A stretch of DNA of 64,000 nucleotides from Torymus aiolomorphi (Eukaryota; Arthropoda; Insecta; Hymenoptera; Torymidae): assembly GCA_036365515.1 (NCBI GenBank), contig CM070874.1, positions 61,833,583-61,897,582 of the forward strand, written 5' to 3'. Of the stretch, positions 12,831-21,284 are shown one piece after another. Both the position numbers and the translations under genes were made by a program. Within the stretch, counting starts at the first letter, position 1. Every line of letters starts with the position of its first letter. A model generated the notes under the pieces. The model saw nothing but the letters and a program-made list of their open reading frames with translations, did no database searches and was not told where the DNA came from.

Positions 12831-13530
12831 GCGACTCATTTTACCGAACACTTTCTTCTTTTGGGAAAAAAAAGTTGAGCGAGGAAAACGTGACGTCTTT
12901 TGTGCTTTAAATGTCTTATTACGCTGAATTGTTTTGCCCCTTTTCCTTTCCAATTATTCTGAAAACTAGAGTAAGTCGCAATGCTAGATCTAGTGGAATT
13001 GAAAAAAATCGCAATAACGTGATTCTAAATTATTATCTATTTTTCGAAAAATTAATACAGTCGGGCAACCTTAACATTTTAGTATTTTTAAAAATACTTA
13101 TGAAGAGTTCGTAAACGTGATGATCTTATATTTTATTAGTGGAGCTGAGCCCGTAACAATACGCAAAAGACAGCATTAAACATTGTGAAAAGCTTTAAAG
13201 CACTTTTTGAAAATCCTTCGCAATGGATTATAAAGAGACTTTTAATTACCTTAATTTAAGTTCACTTTAAAAGTACTAAAAAAGTGTTCGGTCAGGAAAA
13301 TTCTTTCTTTTATGGTACAAACAAATTTTTTAAGTATTGCTTTAAATCCCGTTACGCAAAAAAGTTTTCGATTTTTAATTTATCAATTTACTTTCCGAAA
13401 TTGTAAGCTGAAATATCGTATAAAAGTCGACATGAAAAAAAAAACACTCTGTTATATAAAGTAAACTTTTGAAAATTTGATTCAGGTGTATGTGCCGTTA
13501 CCGTACCTAGTCCTAATAAAACTAAATAAA
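12831..13530. other. AT-rich spacer, nothing recognised
   Basis: AT-rich sequence with no supported feature. Confidence 0.5.
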
Positions 13531-14190
13531 CTAAAATTCTTGTTCAAACCCTGCGCACGCATTCATACATTCGAACAAACACTACTTTTTCCCTCCCGCA
13601 CAAAAGGGACACAAAAATGGCCAAGTTAAAAAAAAAACGCAACTTCATATATATACACAAAAATAGATTTTCATTCGTACACGCGCGTGTGGCCGTTCTC
13701 TGCTGAAACTTTTTTTCCACGCGATTGTTCTCCGCTCGGCGCGTTTCCTCCCTCCCATACACATGCCCTTCTATTCTCTCTCCGGTTCTCTTCTCAGCGG
13801 AGGAAAAATTTCGGTCCGAGCAATTATCTGCGTGGATGAAAAGCTCGTTTGGCCGTATCCACTTTGGAATTTTTATCTCTTTCGAGACGAGACGAATGTG
13901 TCTGTGTGTGCGTGTGTCTCGCGTTACATGAAACGGCCAAAGGACGTCGATTTTTTCCGCGACTCTCCCGCAGGGAACGTGGAATACTGACGATGAGCGC
14001 CCATGCGCGCAGGGAAAGTTATCGGAAAAAGTTGTGAGCGCGTGCGCAGCCGCCGGCCGGTCTTTTGCCTCTCCTTTTTTGCAGTAACAGCGGAATTCAC
14101 TTTTGTGTAGTGCACGGAAAGTTCGGCGACAGCGCGCGCGAGACTGCGCGCTCTCGCAGCTTACACGGGACCCGCGCGCACCGCCCCATG
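13531..14190. other. CpG-rich island 9
   Basis: CpG-rich island. Its most notable content is a 234-codon minus-strand ORF (13,544-14,248), the longest non-transposon ORF of the first 16 kb. It has no signal peptide, transmembrane block or domain that I recognise, and its His/Arg/Cys-rich composition follows the local base composition. It is treated as probably non-coding. Confidence 0.45.
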
Positions 14191-15050
14191 TATATGTACC
14201 GAAATTTATTGACTTAACGATAATTTCAGTACGGAAGTGGAATTTCAAAGAGTCTATGTAAATATTGTTTCGTGAGAGTTTTTTGGTGTTTGCAGAAATC
14301 TTTTTTTTCTACGGTTTACATGCTTTTGAAATAGAATTTTCCGATGCTATAAATAAACCTTTTAATGATTTTATGTTTTATTATATGCTTATGATTATTT
14401 TAAATTTTCCCTGTACAGAGACAATTTTATCTCACAGATTGTATACGAAATTCATCATCCATTTTTAACATAATTAGTTATTATTTAATAAAATTTAAAT
14501 GTATATTCATAAAACTTCAGTAGCGTGAAAAGGGTGAATACATTTTTAAAATTATTCATGATTTCGCGTGTAAAATTTATTTTGGGATTCATATATCATT
14601 CGCAATGTCGTTATTTTCAATAGCATTTTACATATAATGAATAATGTAAGCAGAGAATGAATTTTATTGAAATATTTTGCCTAAGTGATTGACAGTTGCA
14701 GCAAAATTGATATTTCTTTTTCACAATATTACGTAACAAATCCTGTGAGCCCTTTTATCTTATATTGTAAAAGGGAAACGGTAATGAAACTTCACAAAGT
14801 GAAATTATTTAATTATTTTTATGATAAAATAATGTGATCAGAGGTCTTAATAATGTTACCATGCACATATTACCAATTTCAATTTCATTTTTCGATTAAA
14901 CGACTTTCGGATACAATTTCTTAACGTTCAATTCAACATGGTAATCGAATAAAAGAAAATTCCGAGTAATTGAATGAGCAAAATATTCAATTATCTCTAC
15001 CGGATACGATATTCCTTCAGCAATACCGAGTAAACGTAACAATTTCTCCT
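14191..15050. other. AT-rich spacer, nothing recognised
   Basis: AT-rich sequence with no supported feature. Confidence 0.5.
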
Positions 15051-15710
15051 TAAATCCACTCGGAATACATTAGACCGGTTAGCGGGAACAACGCGGCGCG
15101 ATAAATCGCGACAACGTCGACACTCTCTCTCCTCTCTTTCCGCGCGCGCGTACAAAGCGGTCGCGCGATACGAGGCGCGAAGAGGCTTACGCGCGCGGGG
15201 GTAATAAAAATTTCAGAAAAATAAACGGAGACGCGAACAAAGGAGCGCGGAATCGTAAAGAAGCGAGTAGACAAAGAGCAAATTCGCTTGCGTACGTATG
15301 CGGAGAAATAAGGAGGCGACGGCGGCGGCAAGAATCGAACCGCATTACAGATGCAGAAGATGTCGCTTGCTGCTGCACTGCTTCTGCCTACCTACCGCCC
15401 CGTGCGCTCATCTCCATAACGGGTTAGGCGTAGCTCCTTGAGAGTATAACCACCTTCGATGCGCCGCGTATAGAGTTGCGTGTTCTCTCTCTCCCTATTC
15501 CTCTCGCTTTCGCTCTCGCTCTTTTTCTGTGCGCGAACGCGAGGGGCTCGCTGTATTTCAATTACCGTCAACCGGATGGCTATGGGAGATCGCGGAATTT
15601 TCACGCGCGCCAACTCAAATTGGGTAGAGCGAGCGCAAAATTGGAAAAGACGATCGGCTCGGCGCGATTTGTTATGCGGAAATTCAATTTGGTGCATTTC
15701 CTGCAGTTCT
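15051..15710. other. CpG-rich island 10
   Basis: CpG-rich island lying about 1.1 kb upstream of the Gly/Ser/Lys-rich terminal exon at 16,791. The plus-strand ORF from 15,476 begins with a hydrophobic, signal-peptide-like stretch (MRVLSLPIPLAFALALFLC), but this arises from a CT-rich tract. I see no strong donor site that would join it to that exon, so it is not called as exon 1. Confidence 0.4.
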
Positions 15711-15908
15711 ATGGATTCTGTATACGCAAATAACGATTAGTTTCGGAAGATTCAGAAAATTTAGAATCGAATTTTAATTGGGTTATTGTATATTTTGGAG
15801 TATAAAAATGAATAAATTATTTAACCACTTGTAAGTCATGTAATGTCATTTATAATAAGTTTTTGTTAAGATTGTTTTGTAATTCTTTGGCAATTGTTAT
15901 TTATTTAA

Positions 15909-16571
15909 GGGGGTCATAGACCTATAGACCTTTGAAGCCAAAAACACCCGAAAAAATTTAATAAAGTATAATTAGTTATACATACTAATAATATATAATA
16001 AGTAGGCACAATTTCTGATAAAATGGCATGAGAATAATCTGTAGACCAATTTTACTCAGAGATATTGCATTACCAAGATTTTGGCTTTGATACAGCTTTC
16101 TGAAAAAAGTATTCGATAGATTTTCATGGGACAGGTCTTAAAATACTTGAAATTCATGCATTTATGGATCTAAGAGTTGGAAATATAAGATTTCCAGAAG
16201 CAAATAATTTGTAAATGCTAAAATCCACAACAAAAAAAATTCACGATTTAAAAGTAGTTTTTTCCATAAAAAACATATTTGCTTTAGGAAATCTTATATT
16301 CCAACTATTAGATCCATAACTACATGAATTTCAAGTATTTTAAGACCTATCCCATGAAAATCTATCGAATAGTTTTTTCGAAAAGCTGTACGAAAGCAAA
16401 AATCTTGGCAATGCAATATCTCTGACAAATTGGTCTACAGATTATATCTCAGACCATTTTATCAGAAATTGTACCTACTTATAATATATTATTAGTATGT
16501 ATAACTAATTATATTTTATTGCATTTTTTCAGGTGATTTTGGCTTGAAAGGCCTATAGATCTATGATCCCC
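15909..16571. mobile_element. 663-bp foldback element with TTAA-type flank
   Basis: Almost the whole element is a palindrome. The left arm (15,909 to about 16,235) is matched in reverse complement by the right arm (about 16,260-16,571), for example CAATTTCTGATAAAATGG and the block around AAAATACTTGAAATTCATG. The ends are GGGGGTCATAG and CTATGATCCCC. The left flank is TTAA (15,905-15,908) and the right flank TGAA, consistent with a decayed TTAA duplication of the kind made by piggyBac transposases. A diverged relative lies at 27,012-27,190. Confidence 0.7.
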
Positions 16572-16790
16572 TGAACTGTAATAATCTCTTATAAAATGAT
16601 TTTCTCATACTATTTTAGACACTAGTAAAATTATAGAAAATAGAAAATTTTGGGATTTTTTGCTATTCTATAAAAACAACTTTAAAAACATATTTTTATG
16701 TCAATTTATCAAGATAATGGTTAATTATTATATTACATTGAATTGAAAACACTATGTTCAAAACAAGTCTAAAACTCTTTTAAAACGCAG

Positions 16791-17048
16791 GGAAGGGATG
16801 GCGGTTCCAGTGACTACGGTAGCTCCGGAAAGGGTAGCAGCTCTGGCAGTTATAGCGGCAAGGGCAGCAGCTCCAGACAAGGCAGCTGCGGCGGTTCCGG
16901 CAAAGGCGGTTCCGAATGCTCCGGCAGTTGTAGCGGCAAGGATAGCAGCTCTGGCAGTTATGGCGGCAAGGGTAGAAGCTCTGGCAGTTCTAGCGGTAAG
17001 GGTAGCAGCTGTAGCAGTTCTGGCGGCAAGGGCGGCAAGGGCTGCTAG
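16791..17048 (+). CDS. Terminal exon of a Gly/Ser/Lys/Cys-rich protein (partial)
   Basis: Eighty-five codons run from a splice acceptor (AACGCAG, ending at 16,790) to TAG at 17,046-17,048. An AATAAA signal follows at 17,123. The peptide is built from irregular repeats such as GKGSSSGSYSGKGSSS, is about half Gly and Ser, carries regularly spaced Lys and a few Cys, and ends GGKGGKGC. Upstream stops close this frame before any Met, so 5' exons must exist; I could not identify them. Low-complexity secreted proteins of this style occur among insect cuticle, silk and glue proteins, but that role is inference. A second frame, open from ATG 16,798 to 17,121, gives an Ala/Val-rich peptide; the Gly/Ser frame is preferred because of its acceptor, Cys content and stop placement. 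Confidence 0.55.
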   Translation, partial: GRDGGSSDYGSSGKGSSSGSYSGKGSSSRQGSCGGSGKGGSECSGSCSGKDSSSGSYGGKGRSSGSSSGKGSSCSSSGGKGGKGC

Positions 17049-17122
17049 AATTCAGCGATGGAAGAATTCAAGCAGTACTAAATTCGAATGTTCATTTTTA
17101 CCAAATGTATTACTGATTTGAA

Positions 17123-17128
17123 AATAAA
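17123..17128 (+). terminator. Polyadenylation signal AATAAA
   Basis: A canonical AATAAA lies 75 bp after the stop codon of the Gly/Ser/Lys-rich exon. A palindromic repeat element starts 19 bp further on, so the transcript end would lie at or inside that element. Confidence 0.55.
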
Positions 17129-17146
17129 ATCGTTATAGTATAAAGC

Positions 17147-17498
17147 ATTTTTTGTACCGCAAGCACGATTTTCGCGTTTTTTGAACCTATTAATAAAGCC
17201 GAAAGCGGCCGCTTGTCGACCAGCGGGCGGTAAAAACTGAAAAGCGCCCGCTGCTCACCGTAGTGGGTGGTAAAAATCGAAAAGCGCCCGCTGCTCGCAG
17301 TAGCGGGCGGTAAAAGTCGTAAAAACGCCCGCTACTTGCAGTAGCGGGCGATAAAAACTAAAAGGCGACCGTTATTAGGCGGCAGTAAACAATCGAAAAG
17401 CGCCCGTTGTCGTTTTCGAATGGAGTTTTTAACATTGTTTAAGAAAATCATCGATATTTAAAAAAAACGCAAAAATCTATACTTGCGGTACAAAAAAT
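17147..17498. mobile_element. 352-bp foldback with internal 40-bp palindromic array
   Basis: The ends are inverted copies (ATTTTTTGTACCGCAAG at left, its complement at right) and the inverted similarity continues through the TTTTCGCGTTTTTT block. Inside, 17,222-17,412 holds about five tandem ~40-bp units. Each has GCGGGCGG, an A-rich spacer and CGCCCGC, so every unit is itself a hairpin. No coding capacity. Superfamily unknown. Confidence 0.65.
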
Positions 17499-17501
17499 AT
17501 G

Positions 17502-17664
17502 GTGTGCACCAAGGGCTAAGTGGGTTTGTTGACCTCATGTGGTTGCAGTACTCGTCTTCGGTTCACAAATGCACTCGCCTTTGGCTCGCGCTAGTTCACC
17601 TTCGACTCGTACTGCAACCCCACACTCGGTCTAAAAAGACCCACTTTACGCCCTTGGCACACAA
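17502..17664. repeat. Imperfect inverted repeat (hairpin)
   Basis: The left arm (17,502 to about 17,561) contains ACCAAGGGCTAAGTGGGT and GTTGCAGTACTCG. The right arm (about 17,596-17,664) carries their reverse complements with small changes. It abuts the preceding foldback; the two may be one composite. Confidence 0.55.
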
Positions 17665-17879
17665 CATACTATTTCGTACATTTATTACACGGTACTTTAA
17701 TAGAAATAAGCACTTTTTGTCCATGTAGGTGTGAATTGATCAAGTTTCAATCTGTACTTATTTTAAAAACGCAATTTTTTATTTTATATTTTTTTCTGGT
17801 AGAAAGTTAACGATATTTTATCGTTACTGTGTTGATTCAGTGAAAGTATTTTTAACCAAAATCAATATGTAACAATAAC

Positions 17880-18066
17880 ATCGACTCCTTTTACGAAGAC
17901 TAGCACGCTTTATGGCGTTCTCACGAATTTCACAAAACTGCCACAAAAACGCCGAAAACTAGCATAAGTTTCGACTTTCAACCGTGCTAGTCTTCGCCGC
18001 AAATGCTGAAATGGACTAGTGTTCGTGGGAAACTGAATCGTGCTAGTTTTCGTAAGGGGCATCGAC
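17880..18066. mobile_element. ~187-bp MITE-like inverted repeat
   Basis: The left end contains TTACGAAGACTAGCACG and the right end its near complement CGTGCTAGTTTTCGTAA, with TCGA-containing outer ends. Internal copies of the GCTAGTCTTCG motif give nested hairpins. No ORF. Confidence 0.5.
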
Positions 18067-18179
18067 ATAATGTACCTAAAAGGCTTACTAGTAGTTAAAA
18101 TATCCATGTTGTTAATGTAAAGGCCAAAATTAATTTTAAATTAGTGCGTAATTATCAAATAAAAGCCGAATATTGTTCT

Positions 18180-18640
18180 TACCCGGGAAAGAATTATTTA
18201 TATGGGAGCGTCCGCCAGAAACCAGCCAGCGGGCGCGCGGGACGCATTTTTCATGCAAAACACGCTCTGTTCAACTCGCTCGTAATCGTATTCTGAGTCT
18301 CTCAGAAAAAAACAAAAGACATATATCGATAGATTTTTTCCTGCTCTTTCCAATGGTACTATTATTTTTACTCCCAAACACTTTCTTCTGGTCGGAAATT
18401 CGAGTGGAAAGTTCAGAACCATTTTTCTTAAAGTATAACATGTTGTTCTTCAAAATGCATAGCACCATTCGAAAGTAAAAGTTATAAGCTACAAAACCCT
18501 ACATTTTCAAGTTGGAGAAACGTAGAGCTCAAAAGTAATAAGATTGAAAAGACAGCGGCGAGCGGCCGCGTGAAATCTGTTCTGCTCTTGGACGCGCCTC
18601 TGTATGCGCATATCGCCGGTGCCTGTGAAAAAAAAATTTT
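18180..18640. other. Mixed-composition DNA, no supported gene
   Basis: GC-richer stretches (18,200-18,300 and 18,540-18,630) alternate with AT-rich DNA. Overlapping ORFs of 60-101 codons on both strands show no recognisable domain. Confidence 0.45.
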
Positions 18641-18644
18641 GTGC

Positions 18645-18830
18645 TCAAACGCTGTGAAAAAAAACACGGAATCTTAAAAGGCTATGAAAAAAATTTTTTT
18701 TATGTAACGCCGTAAAAACAAACACATGCACATAAAACACCGTGAAGAAGAACACCCGTGCATAAGACGCCGTGAAAAAAAACACACGTTCGTAAGACGC
18801 CGTGAAGAAAAACACCCGTGCGTAAGACAT
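18645..18830. repeat. ~30-bp tandem repeat, about six units
   Basis: Units follow the pattern GCCGTGAAAAAAAACAC plus a variable CGTGCGTAAGAC part. The last three copies (from about 18,735) are the most alike and the earlier ones are more diverged. The minus-strand ORF that reads through it (repeating SYARVFFFTA) is only the translated repeat. Confidence 0.75.
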
Positions 18831-19195
18831 ATCGTTAATTTACATAGTATTTTTGCTTCCTTATAGAGGAAGCTTTGTGATAGTAAAAAAAACAGTTTAT
18901 GAGATAATGTGTTTGTTAGAATAGTAATCGTGCAAAATCTCTAAAAAACGATTTTTTTCAATTCCGACACCTCTAAACGCGTTTTCGGAGAGAAAAAGTA
19001 GGTTTTTTCGAGACGGTTTTTTGATTTTTTAGATTTTTTTCCATTTTTTTGACTTTTCCCACCCGCGGCCCCCCCCCCCCCCCTACGCGCGCGAGTACCA
19101 CATATAGGATTTTTCAACGATTTTTCGTATTTATTTTATTTTTTTTGATTTTTTTGATTTTTGTTTTTTTTTATTTTTTGGATTTTTCCAATTTT

Positions 19196-19289
19196 TTCGA
19201 TTTTTTCGATTTCTTCGATTTTTTCGATTTCTTCGATTTTTTCGATTTCTTCGATTTTTTCGATTTCTTCGATTTTTTCGATTTTTTCC
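19196..19289. repeat. (TTTTTTCGATTTCTTCGA)n minisatellite
   Basis: About five near-perfect copies of an 18-bp unit alternating TTTTTTCGA and TTTCTTCGA, preceded by degenerate T-rich copies back to about 19,140. The 107-codon plus ORF (DFFDFFDFF) is the translated repeat. Confidence 0.85.
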
Positions 19290-19451
19290 AATCCGCACGG
19301 CCACCCCCCCTGTGCGCGAGTACTATATGTATATACTTTCTGCCAGATTATACTCCCCCAAAAGTGTGTTAAGCGGGAGATGAAAAAAGGGGGTTTTTGG
19401 GCTATGGGGCATGGAAAAGTGGGGGCTTTTGAGGAAGAAGTAAGAGAAGTT

Positions 19452-19590
19452 ACCGACGGTCGGTAACGTAGAAACGTTCCGTTTTACCGACGGTCGGTAA
19501 AGTAGATCCTCCCGATTTTACCAGCTGTCGGTAAAGTAGCGTCTCCGTCTTACCATCAGTCGGTAAAGTAGGGTCTCCGTCTTACCATCC
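19452..19590. repeat. ~37-bp tandem repeat with a dyad core
   Basis: Four tandem units each contain a dyad TACCGACGGTCGGTA or a variant (CAGCTGTCGGTA, CATCAGTCGGTA), followed by AAAGTAG and a GTCTCCGTCT-like spacer. The first cores are perfect palindromes. Confidence 0.7.
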
Positions 19591-19596
19591 ACCCCA

Positions 19597-20100
19597 AATA
19601 TCTCTGGACAAAAGCGACCGATTTACCCTAGCTTTGGAGGGTACCTTCCACTTTTCGTTGCCTTCACGATCTGCAAATTTCGGGCCATTCGAAATTAAAG
19701 ATTTCCGAGAACATTTACGGAAATGTCCCCGAAATCTTCAATCTCAAATATCTCGAAAAAACCGACCGATTTACCCTAGCTTTGGAGCGTACCTTCCACT
19801 CTTCGTTACCTCCACGCTCTGCAAATTTCGGGCCATTCGCTTCGAAATTAAAGATTTCCGAGAACATTTACGGAAAAGTCCACGATATCTTCAATCCCAA
19901 ATATCTCTGGAAAAAACCGACCGATTTGCCCTACCTTTGGAGGGTACCTTCCACTCTTCGTTATCTCCACGCTCTGCAAATTTTGGGTCATTCGCTTCGA
20001 AATTAAAGATTTCCGAGAACATTTACGGAAATGTCCCCGAAATCTTCAATTCCAAATATCTCTGGAAAAAACCGACCGATTTACCCTAGCTTGGGAGCAT
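19597..20100. repeat. ~150-bp tandem repeat, three copies plus a partial
   Basis: The anchor AAATATCTC followed by GACCGATTT recurs near 19,598, 19,748, 19,899 and 20,053, a period of 150-154 bp. Units also share GGGTACCTTCCACTCTTCG and GAAATTAAAGATTTCCGAG. ORFs spanning it (151 and 74 codons) simply translate the repeat. Confidence 0.85.
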
Positions 20101-20173
20101 ACCGTCCTTTTTTTATGTAAATTTGTGTACTTTTGGGGACCTACTACAGCTAGTTTTTTATACTCTGAGACAG

Positions 20174-20273
20174 TTGTGTGTGTGTATGTGTGTGTATGTA
20201 TGTGTGTGCGTGCGTGTGCGTGTACGTGTGCGTGTGCGTGTTTGTTAATAATAATAATAATAATAATAATAAT
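20174..20273. repeat. (TG)n-(TAA)n compound microsatellite
   Basis: An impure TG tract (with TA and CG variants) to about 20,244 is followed directly by about nine TAA units. Confidence 0.9.
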
Positions 20274-20480
20274 CCGAAATATTGATTCGTGTGACTAAAG
20301 AAATAATGACCCTCAGGGTATTGCGATTCGCACGGTGGCCTGCGGCGCTCGCTTTTACTACACACTCACCCACCACCGAATTCCGGATGGTAGTTCCAAA
20401 AAGTGAGCTTCCAAGGCCACATGTTCATGTTCTACACTGATCGACAAGGATAGCAGCAGCATTTCCGCCTCCGTGGTTAG

Positions 20481-20825
20481 AATAAGAAATCCATATACGT
20501 GCTACTCTTAATGGAAACGGCTAAAACGAAAATCAGTTCTATTCGGTGTGACTTTGTAAGAGATGTAATAAAGAAAAGTGCCGCCCAATTGGACAGCAAA
20601 TGTCGCAGCAGACAATTTATTGTCGCCCATTTTAGTTCCACGGATAATAGAAACATTTTACGTTTTTTCAAAAATGACTGGATTCCACTGGTGGAAAATA
20701 TGGAAAAGATTATGACAGAGGAATCTTTTAATGAAAAACATGGCATCACCCGTATGTTCTTTTACAGCTGCTTTCATGGAATTCAAAACTGCGACGATGA
20801 TACAAGGACTCTTTTTATCAGATAG
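20481..20825 (+). CDS. Unrecognised exon or ORF, hypothetical protein
   Basis: The frame opens after a possible acceptor (GGTTAG, ending 20,480) and runs 114 codons to a stop at 20,823-20,825. The first ATG is at 20,511. The peptide has balanced composition with mixed charged and hydrophobic residues (for example RFFKNDWIPLVENMEKIM), unlike the surrounding repeat translations, which suggests real or formerly real coding sequence. I do not recognise the family. The minus-strand ORF over the same region (90 codons) looks like its shadow. It may be a fragment of a transposon gene or a host exon. Confidence 0.35.
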   Translation, partial: NKKSIYVLLLMETAKTKISSIRCDFVRDVIKKSAAQLDSKCRSRQFIVAHFSSTDNRNILRFFKNDWIPLVENMEKIMTEESFNEKHGITRMFFYSCFHGIQNCDDDTRTLFIR

Positions 20826-20984
20826 AGATCGTTAGCGATTGTCCTTTTATCGAGCTCGTTCAAATCCACGTTGCGGCTACTGTGAGTTCTGAAAAAGGCG
20901 AGGTATTATTAGTACAACAGAAATCTATTGCGAATATATATATATATGTATGTATGTATGTATATGAAAAGCACTTTTCGGCGA

Positions 20985-21125
20985 GTTTTTTTGGCATACA
21001 AACGCCTTTTCGACGAGTTTATGTCGCTTTTGACGAGATCGTCAAAAAAGTTGTATATAAAATACACGTTTTGACGAGCTCGTCAAAAAAGTAGACTATG
21101 AAATACACATTTTGACGAGCTCGAT
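20985..21125. repeat. Short array around the palindrome GACGAGCTCGTC
   Basis: TTTTCGGCGAG, TTTTCGACGAG, TTTTGACGAGATCGTC and two TTTTGACGAGCTCG copies follow one another at 25-50-bp spacing. Together with the AAATACAC elements they form a degenerate ~48-bp tandem repeat whose core is a perfect dyad (GACGAGCTCGTC). Confidence 0.6.
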
Positions 21126-21284
21126 ATTAAATGAATGGAAAATCTATAAAAATGCGTTTTTAACAGTCTGGACCACTAGGACAAAACACATGCAATGCAA
21201 GATCCAGGCAATCGAGGGTGCCAATATGGGAGTCGCGTTAGTGCATGGTCAAGGTGTGCAAGAAAGCCAATAATGGAGTCAAAT

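Noticed and set aside
13544..14248. 234-codon minus-strand ORF
   Set aside because: It coincides with a CpG-rich island where stops are rare, has no domain, and overlaps several ORFs on the other strand with equal claim.
15300..15430. tRNA-like GCGGTTCGATTCTTGC on the minus strand
   Set aside because: The B-box-like motif has no A-box, D-arm or acceptor stem at the right distance; a chance match in a GC-rich island.
15476..15733. Signal-peptide-like ORF as exon 1 of the Gly/Ser/Lys-rich gene
   Set aside because: The hydrophobic stretch comes from a CT-rich tract, two frames look equally signal-like, and no convincing donor with matching phase was found.
19634..20089. 151-codon ORF with internal repeats
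   Set aside because: Translates the ~150-bp tandem repeat, whose near-multiple-of-three period keeps a frame open.
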